Of a stretch of DNA of 64,000 nt, positions 38,520 through 46,470 are shown in pieces (position 1 is the stretch's first letter; the number at the start of each line of letters is the position of its first letter). The stretch comes from Erythrobacter sp. BLCC-B19 (GTDB lineage: Bacteria; Pseudomonadota; Alphaproteobacteria; Sphingomonadales; Sphingomonadaceae), in the NCBI RefSeq assembly GCF_028621955.1, contig NZ_CP117516.1:3060001-3124000 (forward strand), given 5' to 3'. The translations under genes and the position numbers were made by a program. The notes beneath the pieces were generated by a model. That model was given only the letters and a program-made list of their open reading frames with translations. It was not told where the DNA came from and searched no databases.

Positions 38520-39155
38520 TCACGCGCCCGCCTTGCGCGCCACCCCCCACTCCATCCATCCGGCAAAGCGCGGCGCCTTGGGGGTGTAGCCCTGCCCCAA
38601 GGTCTCGACGGCAAAGCCTGCTCCGGTCAGCGCGCTGGCAATGGGCCGGGTCAGATGGCAGCCACCCGCAAGCCGTTTCCACAAGGGCTCGACCCGCTCC
38701 TGCCACCCGCGCACGCCAGCGTCGGGCGCACGGCCATGTTCTAGGAACAGGGCTTGCCCGCCGGGGCGCAGGATCCGGCGCAGCTCGCGCATCACCTGCG
38801 TGGGATCATCGACCGAGCACAAGGTGAAGGTGCACACCACGCAGTCAAAGCTGGCATCGGCGAACGGAATCGCCTCGCCCCGCCCCTGCCTGAGGTCGGC
38901 CGCCCAGCCCTTCGCCCGCGCCGCAGCGCGCGTGGCATCGAGCAGCCCCTCATGCGGGTCGATCCCGGCATAGGAGGTGATCGCGCGGGCATCGTAGAAT
39001 TCGTGATTGATCCCGCCCCCGCAGCCCAGCTCGAACACGTCGCCGCGCGCCCTCGGCACCACCGCGGCGCGGCGTTTCATCACCTGTCCCTGCGAGCACG
39101 CACAGGTGATCAGCCGCGGCATGACGTTCGCCTCGTACCAGTCGCGCAGCCCCAT
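38520..39155 (-). CDS. Class I SAM-dependent methyltransferase
   Basis: 211 residues. The SAM loop is FELGCGGGINHEF, the acidic end of strand 2 is GIDPHEG and the following region reads EAIPFADASFDCVVCTFTLC, then LRPGGQALFLEHGRAP, close to ubiquinone/menaquinone-type small-molecule methyltransferases. The N-terminal CACSQGQ segment is a family-like feature of this subgroup. ATG at 39155 is preferred over GTG at 39158. Substrate unknown. Confidence 0.85.
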   Translation of the reverse strand: MGLRDWYEANVMPRLITCACSQGQVMKRRAAVVPRARGDVFELGCGGGINHEFYDARAITSYAGIDPHEGLLDATRAAARAKGWAADLRQGRGEAIPFADASFDCVVCTFTLCSVDDPTQVMRELRRILRPGGQALFLEHGRAPDAGVRGWQERVEPLWKRLAGGCHLTRPIASALTGAGFAVETLGQGYTPKAPRFAGWMEWGVARKAGA

Positions 39156-39264
39156 CACGCCCTCCTCGCTTGCCTCTTTCCCCGCCGCGCAATGCGTGGC
39201 ACGTTATGCGGGAAATGCCAAAAGGCTTCTTGGCAGGCCAATGCATCTTGGGAGGGATGCCCTG

Positions 39265-39564
39265 ATGAACACCGACACCCCCGGCGCGGCAACACCCCGA
39301 TCGCGTTTCACCTTTCATCCCAAGCTGTGGATCGGCGCGGCGATGCTGCTCGCCTTTCCGGCGCTCGGAACGATGATGGGCGAGGCCCAGTGGGGCGCTG
39401 AGGACTTCGCGGCGATGGCGCTGCTGCTCGCGCTGCTGTGCGGCGCGATCGAGGCAGCGATACACTTCCTCGATGCGCCGCGCTGGCGGATCGGCGGGAT
39501 CATCCTTGCCGTTCTGCTGTTCCTGACCGTGTGGGCGCACCTTGCGGTGGGCCTGATCGATTAG
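39265..39564 (+). CDS. Small membrane protein
   Basis: 99 residues from ATG at 39265 with GGAGG upstream. Three hydrophobic helices: LWIGAAMLLAFPALGTMM, FAAMALLLALLCGAIEAAIHF and IGGIILAVLLFLTVWAHLAV. The N-terminal dozen residues are polar. I do not recognise a family. The 3' end overlaps the convergent lipoprotein gene by 4 nt. Confidence 0.75.
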   Translation: MNTDTPGAATPRSRFTFHPKLWIGAAMLLAFPALGTMMGEAQWGAEDFAAMALLLALLCGAIEAAIHFLDAPRWRIGGIILAVLLFLTVWAHLAVGLID

Positions 39565-40073
39565 AGCGCCTTCTTGCGCGCGCGCAGATTGGCAAGACGA
39601 ACTTCGGCGCTTTCCAGCCCCGCTGCGCCCGGCACCATGATCGGCTCCATCGGACGCTGCAGGCTGCCCACCCCGGCGACCTGTTGGCCAGCGATGTAGG
39701 AGTTCTGCCACGCCGCGCGGCGATAGGCGAGTTCTGCCTTGTCCCAATCCTGCGGCACCCCGCGCCCTTCCTCGAAGCGGATACCGAGTTCAAGCAGCGC
39801 GGGCTTGTGATCCATCCCGGCAAGCTGAGCGAGCTGCGGCAAAGGCATGGCATCGCAGGCGATATTGGTGACCACCCCGTCAGCGCCGCGCCAAGGGCAG
39901 CCGCCAGCCTTGCCCTTAGCCGGCACCGCGGCCAGCGCAGCATCAAGCCGCGCCTGTTCCTGCGGCGTCACCGGCGTGCGGGCCGAGATGCCCATGTATT
40001 GCTTCACCGTGCAGCCGCCGAGCCCCAACAGCAGCGCTGCGCCCATTACGCCTGACAGACCAATCCTGCGCAT
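39561..40073 (-). CDS. Lipoprotein with Sel1-like segment
   Basis: 170 residues. N-terminal lipobox GLGGC after a hydrophobic core (MRRIGLSGVMGAALLLGLGGC), so an anchored lipoprotein is expected. The middle contains ALLELGIRFEEGRGVPQDW followed by KAELAYRRAAW, a single Sel1-like unit. Two further Cys (GGCPWRG and IACDAM) may form a disulfide. The function is unknown; the Sel1-type motif echoes the gene at 37455. Confidence 0.8.
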   Translation of the reverse strand: MRRIGLSGVMGAALLLGLGGCTVKQYMGISARTPVTPQEQARLDAALAAVPAKGKAGGCPWRGADGVVTNIACDAMPLPQLAQLAGMDHKPALLELGIRFEEGRGVPQDWDKAELAYRRAAWQNSYIAGQQVAGVGSLQRPMEPIMVPGAAGLESAEVRLANLRARKKAL

Positions 40074-40199
40074 CCCCGACCCCCCAATTTATCACTCGCG
40101 CGCGCCGTCACTTGCCAAGGCGGCGAACGCGGCACAGACAAGGGTAGCGGAGATTTCTGGAGGCTGAACAACCGCCCCGCGACGCAAACAGGAGAGAGC

Positions 40200-41240
40200 A
40201 TGACCGAAGCGATCATCGACCCCGATCTGCCCATCATCGATCCCCACCATCACCTGTGGGATCTGCGTCCGCTGGTCGGAATGTTCCCGGAGCCGCACCA
40301 CCCCTTCATCAGCGCGATCGTGCCCAATGCCTATTACACCTTCGACCAGCTGCACGCGCACCTGACCACCGGTCACAACATCATCGGCACGGTCTATATG
40401 GAGTGCGGCGCCTTCTATAACGGGGCCTATGGCGATGCGCTGAAGAACGTGGGCGAGGTCGAATTCGTCAATGGCGTCGCGGCGCAATCGGCGAGCGGGC
40501 TCTATGGCCCGGCACGCTATTGCGCCGGGATCGTCGGCCACGCCGATCTGACCCTCGGGGCTGCGGCAGGCGAGGTTCTGGACGCGCTGCAAGCGGCCTC
40601 CACCCGCTTCCGCGGCATCCGCCACGCCGCCGCGTGGGACGCCGATCCGGGCGTGCTCGGTCCGCCGTTCCACCACGCGCAAGGCCTCTACCGCGATGCC
40701 ACCTTCCGCGAAGGGTTTGCCGAGCTTGGCAAGCGCGGAATGACCTTCGATGCCTGGCTGCTCGAACCGCAATTGCCCGACGTGATCGATCTCGCGCGCG
40801 CCTTCCCCGATCAGCCGATCTGCCTCGACCATGTGGGCACCCCGGTCGGGATCGGCAGCTACAAGGGCAGGCTTCACGAACGCTTTGACGAATGGCGCCG
40901 CAACATCCGCGCGCTGGCAGAATGCGAGAACGTGGTGGTCAAGCTCGGCGGCCTTGCGATGGCCTTTTGCGCGCTGCCCGAAGAAGGCCCGGCGGCCGGA
41001 TATTCCTCCGAACACCTCGCCGCGCTGTGGCGACCCTATATCGAAACCTGCATCGAGGCTTTCGGGGCGGGCCGCGCGATGTTCGAGAGCAATTACCCGG
41101 TCGATTACTGGGGTGCGGATTACGCGGTGCTGTGGAACGCCTTCAAGCGCCTCGCCCGTTCGGCCAGCGCTGACGAGAAGGCAGCGCTGTTCGCAGGCAC
41201 GGCGGCGCGGTTCTACGGGATCGAGGATGTGCTCGCCTGA
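40200..41240 (+). CDS. Amidohydrolase (TIM-barrel) family protein
   Basis: 346 residues. The N-terminal IIDPHHHLWDLRP provides the metal-binding His cluster of amidohydrolase-2 enzymes; later conserved elements are FRGIRHAAAWD, PICLDHVGTPVG and FESNYPVDYW. The family includes 2-pyrone-4,6-dicarboxylate lactonase and related lactonases/decarboxylases. The substrate is not deducible. CAGGAGAGAG ribosome binding site precedes the ATG. Neighbouring nitronate monooxygenase runs in the same direction 103 nt downstream. Confidence 0.88.
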   Translation: MTEAIIDPDLPIIDPHHHLWDLRPLVGMFPEPHHPFISAIVPNAYYTFDQLHAHLTTGHNIIGTVYMECGAFYNGAYGDALKNVGEVEFVNGVAAQSASGLYGPARYCAGIVGHADLTLGAAAGEVLDALQAASTRFRGIRHAAAWDADPGVLGPPFHHAQGLYRDATFREGFAELGKRGMTFDAWLLEPQLPDVIDLARAFPDQPICLDHVGTPVGIGSYKGRLHERFDEWRRNIRALAECENVVVKLGGLAMAFCALPEEGPAAGYSSEHLAALWRPYIETCIEAFGAGRAMFESNYPVDYWGADYAVLWNAFKRLARSASADEKAALFAGTAARFYGIEDVLA

Positions 41241-41343
41241 GCTGCTCGATTGACGCTGCGTCACCATCAAAATCACGCTTGGCAGCCTTGGAACCCACGC
41301 TAGAGACGCGGGTTGATCGCAAAAGCGTTTTGAGGAGAAACCG

Positions 41344-42348
41344 ATGCCCCTTCCCGCCCCGTTTGATCGCCTGCGCCTGCCGCTGATCGGCTCGCCGCTG
41401 TTCATCGTCTCCGGGCCCGAACTTGTGATCGCGCAGTGCAAGGCGGGGATCATCGGCAGCTTTCCGGCGCTGAATGCGCGCCCGCAGTCGCAGCTGGATG
41501 AATGGCTCCACCAGATCACCGAGGAACTCGCCGCGCACAACCGCGCGAACCCGGATCGCCCGGCGGCGCCCTTTGCGGTCAACCAGATCGTCCACAAGAC
41601 CAACGACCGCGTCGATGCCGACATGGCGACCTGCGCCAAGTGGCAGGTGCCGATGATCATTACCTCGCTGGGCGCGCGCGAGGACATCTATACCGCGGTG
41701 CGCAATTGGGGCGGGATCACGATGCATGACGTGATCAACAACCGCTTTGCGATGAAGGCGATCGAAAAGGGCGCGACGGGCCTGATCCCGGTGGCGGCAG
41801 GGGCAGGCGGCCATGCCGGTGCGCTCTCGCCCTTCGCGCTGATGCAGGAAATCCGCGCCTGGTTCGATGGGCCGGTGGCGCTGTCGGGGGCCATCGGTCA
41901 CGGTGCCTCGATCCTCGCCGCCCAAGCCCTGCGCGCCGATTTCGCCTATTGCGGCAGCGCCTTCATCGCCACCAAGGAAGCCAATGCGACCGATGGCTAC
42001 AAGAACGGCATCGTCGAAGGTTCCTCGGAAGGGATCGTCTACACCAACCTCTTCACCGGGGTGCATGGCAATTACCTGCGCTCCTCGATCGAGGCAGCGG
42101 GGATGGACCCCGACAACCTGCCCGAAAGCGATCCCAGCAAGATGAACTTCGGCAGCGGCGGCAACACCAAGGCCAAGGCGTGGAAGGACATCTGGGGTTC
42201 GGGCCAGGGGATCGGGACGATCAAGGAAGTGGGCACCGTGGAAGACCTCGTCGCCCGGTTCGAGCGCGAATATCACGAGGCCAAGGCGCGCCTCGCCGCC
42301 AATTCCGGCTACACCGCATGGGCGGCGATGGCGGAAGCTGCGGAGTAA
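41344..42348 (+). CDS. Nitronate monooxygenase
   Basis: 334 residues, FMN-dependent nitronate monooxygenase/2-nitropropane dioxygenase. Characteristic segments are PAPFDRLRLPLIGSPLFIV, the loop with VAAGAGGHAGALSPF (flavin contact/active-site His) and GPVALSGAIGHGASILAAQ. It oxidises alkyl nitronates in the family; the native substrate here is unknown. Strong GAGGAG RBS. Stop lies 4 nt from the convergent AHH-domain gene. Confidence 0.92.
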   Translation: MPLPAPFDRLRLPLIGSPLFIVSGPELVIAQCKAGIIGSFPALNARPQSQLDEWLHQITEELAAHNRANPDRPAAPFAVNQIVHKTNDRVDADMATCAKWQVPMIITSLGAREDIYTAVRNWGGITMHDVINNRFAMKAIEKGATGLIPVAAGAGGHAGALSPFALMQEIRAWFDGPVALSGAIGHGASILAAQALRADFAYCGSAFIATKEANATDGYKNGIVEGSSEGIVYTNLFTGVHGNYLRSSIEAAGMDPDNLPESDPSKMNFGSGGNTKAKAWKDIWGSGQGIGTIKEVGTVEDLVARFEREYHEAKARLAANSGYTAWAAMAEAAE

Positions 42349-42351
42349 GGC

Positions 42352-42870
42352 CTACTCGGCCATCCACAGAGCTTCGGCCATCGCGTCGAGCTCGGTGAAG
42401 TCGAAGCCGGTGCCGAGCGGGTCCTTGCGGTTGAGCACGACCCGCCGGCGCTCGGCCAGCAGGCGGCGGCGCAGGGCGCCTTGCAGCAGTTCGAGACGCA
42501 GCAGGGCATCGGCCAGCGCGGCTTGCTCGTCATGGCGGCGGGTGTTGGCCCAGCTGACCTCAATCCGGCCGACGCGGGCGATCACGACCTCGTTATAGCG
42601 CCGGTGCGGCCCGCGGTGGAGCGGCATCCCGGTGCGGATCGTGGCCGCTTCGGTGGCGGGCAGCAGCAGGCCATTGCGGCGGAAGTCGTCAAACCCGACG
42701 CGAACCCGCCCGAGATGGGCAAACATGGCCCCAAAGCAGCGCTGCGAGAGCAATTGCCGGGGCAGCAGGTGATGGCGCTGCAAACCGGGGTCATAAGCCG
42801 CCGAACCCGGCGCATTGACCGAGCGGAACGCGATAACAGTCAGGCTGGCTGTGCGACCCCAGTTCGGCAT
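42352..42870 (-). CDS. AHH-domain (HNH/Endo VII-like) protein
   Basis: 172 residues. The central segment LQRHHLLPRQLL with a downstream FDDFRRNGLLLPATEAA and PLHRGPHRRYNEVV has the His pair and spacing of AHH/HNH nuclease modules found in polymorphic toxins; here it occurs as a small free-standing protein. The ATG directly follows the TAG of the upstream gene. There is no signal peptide. Nuclease activity is inferred from the motif only, and no immunity gene of known type is adjacent. Confidence 0.7.
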   Translation of the reverse strand: MPNWGRTASLTVIAFRSVNAPGSAAYDPGLQRHHLLPRQLLSQRCFGAMFAHLGRVRVGFDDFRRNGLLLPATEAATIRTGMPLHRGPHRRYNEVVIARVGRIEVSWANTRRHDEQAALADALLRLELLQGALRRRLLAERRRVVLNRKDPLGTGFDFTELDAMAEALWMAE

Positions 42871-43650
42871 CTATTCACGCCAGACGCTGATCGTGGCCCG
42901 CTCCCGCGCAGGACGCAGCACCAGGCGGGTGCCATCGGGCGCGACGATATGGTCGTCGTGATCGAGCGGCCCGCCGATCACCAGATGGTTGATGATCCGG
43001 ATCCCAAGCCGCGTCGCTGCCACGCGGTCGTGGCTGAGAGGCGGCTCGATCCTGAGTTCCTGACCGATCCAGAAGCCGAGCCCGACGCTTTGCAGCGCGC
43101 CGTCCGGTGCTGCCGTGAAGGCGGTCAGGCCGAGTGCCGGGAACGGGCCGCCTTCGATCCATGCACTGGTCACGCTTTCAAAGAAACGTCGGCCGATCGC
43201 GCTGCCTGCCGGGCTCCAGACCACCGCGCCCAGATCCTCGAACTGTCGCACCAGATCGCACGCCAGCATCAGCATCGTCCGATTGACGGGCAGGCTTGCA
43301 CCAGCGGATGCGAGATGCGGGCCCGGCCGCAAGGTCATCGCCTCATATTCGGCCGCAGTGGGAAGCGCTGGCAGGTCGAAGCGGTGCTCCAGTGCGGGGA
43401 AGGCGCTGGCCGGGCCCGGGGCAAGTCCGCTGAGATCGAAGGTCAAACCGTCGCGCAGCAATTCGATCCAGTGCAACTGCCCCGCCCACAGCGCTTCATC
43501 ATCGGAAAGGGCAGACGGATCGGGATCATGGCTGACGGCGCCAAGGGGCAAGCGCGCCAGCGCCGCGCGCACCGCAGCACGATCAGGCCGTCTGCCCGCG
43601 GCAAACAGCAGATGCAGCTCAGCAACTTGAGCGCGCTGCGACTGTGAAAT
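42871..43650 (-). CDS. Unknown protein, possible ATT start
   Basis: 259 residues if it begins at ATT 43650; the first ATG/GTG-type start in frame is GTG at 43572, giving 233 residues. The 26 residues before the GTG read ISQSQRAQVAELHLLFAAGR and onwards, look coding, and are preceded by GAGGGGG at about 9 nt, hence the non-canonical start proposal. The sequence has a weak resemblance to DUF4261-type proteins (AVVWSPAGSA, GLTAFTAAPD), but I am not sure. It abuts the AHH gene (TAG/ATG) and is probably co-transcribed with it. Confidence 0.6.
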   Translation of the reverse strand: MSQSQRAQVAELHLLFAAGRRPDRAAVRAALARLPLGAVSHDPDPSALSDDEALWAGQLHWIELLRDGLTFDLSGLAPGPASAFPALEHRFDLPALPTAAEYEAMTLRPGPHLASAGASLPVNRTMLMLACDLVRQFEDLGAVVWSPAGSAIGRRFFESVTSAWIEGGPFPALGLTAFTAAPDGALQSVGLGFWIGQELRIEPPLSHDRVAATRLGIRIINHLVIGGPLDHDDHIVAPDGTRLVLRPARERATISVWRE

Positions 43651-43768
43651 CTTCGAGACCCCCTCGATTTATGCCCGCCACATTTTTGTTGTGCGCGCCA
43701 ACTTTGGCCTGTTTGCCGGCCATCGTCGAGTCCCCAAACCGCAAGCCTGTCCCAATTCGGAGCAATCG

Positions 43769-44260
43769 CTAGAACACCCCGATCCGCAGTCCTTCGGCAA
43801 ATCCTGCCCCCAATTCCCGGCACTGATCGAGCAGGGCGGCAGGCACCTGTTTGGGTGCGGCAATGGCCTCTGGGGTTTGGGCGGAAAGGTTCACGATCAG
43901 CGGATCGGCAACGCGGCGAAGACGCCAGCCCGTCACGATCCGGTCGATCTGACGTTCGGCCCCTGCCCCGTCCGATCCTGCCGCGATCAGGGTCGCATAG
44001 GGTCGCCCCTCGATCTGGCCGAGAGCCGGATAGTAGCAGCGGTCGAACATCTCCTTCATCAGCCCGCTCATGCTGCCGAGGTTTTCGGGACAGCAGAACA
44101 GATAGCCGCCGGCTGCCAGCAGCATCGCGGGCACCGCATCCTCGGCCGCCACCAACCAGGCGGCCTCGCCTGCACCCTCGGCCGCAGCGCGCGCCATGGC
44201 GGCCGCAGCGCCGGTGCGGCTGTGCCACAGGATCAGCAGACGGGGCGCGGCAGACGACAT
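43769..44260 (-). CDS. Flavodoxin family protein
   Basis: 163 residues from ATG at 44260. Opens with PRLLILWHSRTGAAAAMARA, the FMN phosphate loop of flavodoxin-like proteins, then AGGYLFCCPENLGSMSGLMK and MFDRCYYPALGQIEGRPYA, typical of NAD(P)H-dependent FMN reductase-like folds. Probably a cytoplasmic FMN oxidoreductase. Transcribed divergently from recJ, with 82 nt between them; a separate 118-nt gap before the next gene downstream contains no supported gene. Confidence 0.85.
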   Translation of the reverse strand: MSSAAPRLLILWHSRTGAAAAMARAAAEGAGEAAWLVAAEDAVPAMLLAAGGYLFCCPENLGSMSGLMKEMFDRCYYPALGQIEGRPYATLIAAGSDGAGAERQIDRIVTGWRLRRVADPLIVNLSAQTPEAIAAPKQVPAALLDQCRELGAGFAEGLRIGVF

Positions 44261-44342
44261 GGCGCAAGGCTGGCCCTTGCAGCTGTCGATTGTCAACCGC
44301 GCGCACCTGTCGGTTGCAGCGGCTTTGCGCTATCGACGGGCC

Positions 44343-46142
44343 ATGGCCACCACCCCCCTGCCCCCACCCGGCTTGGCGCCGGTTCTTGGCGTTTCCGCCT
44401 CCCTGTCAGGCAAGGCCTGGCGCTGGCGGGGCGGGAACATGGAGCTGGGCGAGGATGTGCATGGCCTTGGCCACTCGATCCTCGATCAGCTGCTGCTGAC
44501 CCGCGGCGTCGCTCAGGATGACCTGCCCCGTCACGCCCAGCCCACCTTGCGCGCCTTTCTGCCTGACCCGTCCGTCTTCCGCGACATGGACACCGCTGCC
44601 GAGCGACTGGCTGCCGCAGTGATCGCGCAGGAGCGGGTGACGATCTATGGCGACTACGACGTCGACGGCGCCACCAGCGCTGCGCTGCTGGTCGAACTGC
44701 TGCGCCAGCTGGGGCTCGACGCAGGCTATTACATCCCCGACCGCCTGCTCGAAGGCTACGGCCCCTCGGGCGAGGCGCTGGTGCGGCTGGCCGAGAGCGG
44801 ATCGCAGCTGATCGTCACGGTCGATTGCGGCGCGATGGCCCACGAGGCGCTGGGCATGGCCCGCGCCGCCGGGGTCGATGTGATCGTCGTCGATCACCAC
44901 AAGTGCGCGCCTGAACTTCCCCCCGCCGCCGCGCTGGTCAATCCCAACCGTCTTGACGAGAGCGACCTTGGGGCGAGCCACGGGCACCTTGCCGCCGTCG
45001 GCGTTGCCTTCCTGCTCGGCGTGGCGCTCGTGCGCACGTTGCGCGGGCGGGGTTGGTTTGCCGACGGGCGGCGCGAGCCGGAACTGATGGGCCTGCTCGA
45101 TCTGGTCGCGCTCGGGACGGTGGCTGACGTCGCCGCGCTCCACGGCCTCAACCGCGCCTTCGTGGCGCAGGGGCTGAAAATCCTCGCCCGGCGCGAGCGG
45201 ATCGGGATGGCCGCGCTGATGGACGCAAGCCGCCTCACCCGCGCGCCGCAATGCAGCGACCTCGGTTTTGCCCTGGGGCCGCGCATCAATGCCGGGGGGC
45301 GAATCGGCGAATCGACGCTGGGCGTGCGCCTGCTCACCACCACCGACCCGGAGGAGGCGCGTGCCATCGCCGCCCAGCTCTCCCAGCTCAACGAGGAACG
45401 CCGCGCCATCGAGGCCGAGGTGCAGGAGGCGGCTGAAGCGCAGCTGGCAGGCCAGCACAATATGGCGGTGCAGGTGCTCTCGGGGCACGGCTGGCATCCC
45501 GGGGTGATCGGCATTGTCGCGGGCCGGATCAAGGAGAAGACCGGCAAGCCCGCCGTGGTGATCGCGCTCGACGAAACACAGGGCAAGGGCTCGGGGCGCT
45601 CGATCAGCGGGGTTGACCTCGGCGCTGCGATCATCGCCGCGCGCGAGGCCGGCCTGCTGGTCGCAGGGGGCGGCCACGCAATGGCAGCCGGGCTTACGAT
45701 TGCACCTGCGCGGCTGGCCGACTTTGCCGAGTTCCTCGACACCCGCCTTGCCCGCGACGTCGAGCGCGCGCGCGCCGGGGCGGCGATGCTGCTCGATCTG
45801 GCATTGGCCCCCGGCGGGCTCACCCCCGAACTGGTCGAAACGCTGGAGGCGGCCGGCCCCTACGGCGTCGGCTGGCCTGCGCCGCGCATTGCCGTGGGGC
45901 CGGTGCGGATCATCAAGGCGGATATCGTCGGGAAGGATCACGTGCGGATCATCGCGGCGGGCAATGACGGCAGGAGCTTCAAGGCGATCGCCTTCCGCGC
46001 AGGCGAGAGCGAGATGGGTCAGACCCTGCTCCACCGCCATCAGGGCCGCCGCTTTCACCTGGCGGGCCGCGCGAAGATCGACGATTGGGGCAACCGCCCG
46101 GCGGCCGAATTGCAGCTGGAGGACGCCGCGTTCGCCGATTGA
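44343..46142 (+). CDS. recJ: Single-stranded-DNA-specific exonuclease
   Basis: 599 residues, 5'-3' ssDNA exonuclease for recombination and mismatch/base repair. DHH-family motifs: TIYGDYDVDGATSAALL (residue ~102), VIVVDHHKC (~184) and the DHHA1 GGGHAMAAG and GSGRSISGVDL region. The start at 44343 gives MATTPLPPPGLAPVLGVS; the frame is open further upstream but that part is antisense to the flavodoxin gene. Confidence 0.95.
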   Translation: MATTPLPPPGLAPVLGVSASLSGKAWRWRGGNMELGEDVHGLGHSILDQLLLTRGVAQDDLPRHAQPTLRAFLPDPSVFRDMDTAAERLAAAVIAQERVTIYGDYDVDGATSAALLVELLRQLGLDAGYYIPDRLLEGYGPSGEALVRLAESGSQLIVTVDCGAMAHEALGMARAAGVDVIVVDHHKCAPELPPAAALVNPNRLDESDLGASHGHLAAVGVAFLLGVALVRTLRGRGWFADGRREPELMGLLDLVALGTVADVAALHGLNRAFVAQGLKILARRERIGMAALMDASRLTRAPQCSDLGFALGPRINAGGRIGESTLGVRLLTTTDPEEARAIAAQLSQLNEERRAIEAEVQEAAEAQLAGQHNMAVQVLSGHGWHPGVIGIVAGRIKEKTGKPAVVIALDETQGKGSGRSISGVDLGAAIIAAREAGLLVAGGGHAMAAGLTIAPARLADFAEFLDTRLARDVERARAGAAMLLDLALAPGGLTPELVETLEAAGPYGVGWPAPRIAVGPVRIIKADIVGKDHVRIIAAGNDGRSFKAIAFRAGESEMGQTLLHRHQGRRFHLAGRAKIDDWGNRPAAELQLEDAAFAD

Positions 46143-46187
46143 TCGGGCGGACGGAAAAATTTTTGCAGCAAGGGGGCGATGTCAGGC

Positions 46188-46216
46188 TTGACCACTCCGA
46201 AACACCCCCCTATTGG
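46188..46216 (+). promoter_or_regulatory. Promoter of tRNA-Glu
   Basis: TTGACC at 46188-46193 and TATTGG at 46211-46216 are separated by exactly 17 nt, in the sigma-70-like arrangement. The tRNA starts at 46237, about 20 nt beyond the -10 box. This is the clearest housekeeping-type promoter in the window. Confidence 0.65.
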
Positions 46217-46236
46217 CGCGCTTCCGCACCGGACGT

Positions 46237-46311
46237 GGCCCGTTCGTCTAGCGGTTAGGACGCGGCCCTTTCACGGCTGAAACACGGGTTCGATTCCCGT
46301 ACGGGTCACCA
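46237..46311 (+). tRNA. tRNA-Glu (TTC)
   Basis: 75-nt cloverleaf including an encoded CCA tail. The acceptor arm GGCCCGT pairs with ACGGGTC (one G-T pair), the D-arm contains GTCTAGCGGTTAGGAC, the anticodon loop is CTTTCAC with anticodon TTC, and the T-arm is ACGGGTTCGATTCCCGT. It lies between recJ and phoR with its own promoter and terminator, so it is a monocistronic unit. Confidence 0.97.
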
Positions 46312-46325
46312 TTCGGATGCGTAAC

Positions 46326-46359
46326 AAGGGCGGCAGGCTTAGGCCTCGCCGCCCTTTTT
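46326..46359 (+). terminator. Rho-independent terminator after tRNA-Glu
   Basis: The 9-bp inverted repeat AAGGGCGGC and GCCGCCCTT encloses a 13-nt loop and is followed by TTTTT. Located 15 nt after the CCA of the tRNA. Confidence 0.9.
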
Positions 46360-46470
46360 CGTGGCATTGCCCCTCTGACATGGCTGCCGTCCCCTTTGCG
46401 CGGCTGATTTTTATGACAAGGACGGCCTGCGCCTTCCCTCGCCCCGCGCATCGCATTAAGGCGCTTGGCC

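Noticed and set aside
43671..43772. 33-codon plus-strand ORF (MPATFLLCAPTLACLP...) between the unknown gene and the flavodoxin gene
   Set aside because: No Shine-Dalgarno sequence, and it lies in what should be the minus-strand promoter region.
44406..46058. 550-residue minus-strand frame over recJ
   Set aside because: Antisense shadow of the DHH nuclease gene; no recognisable protein features.
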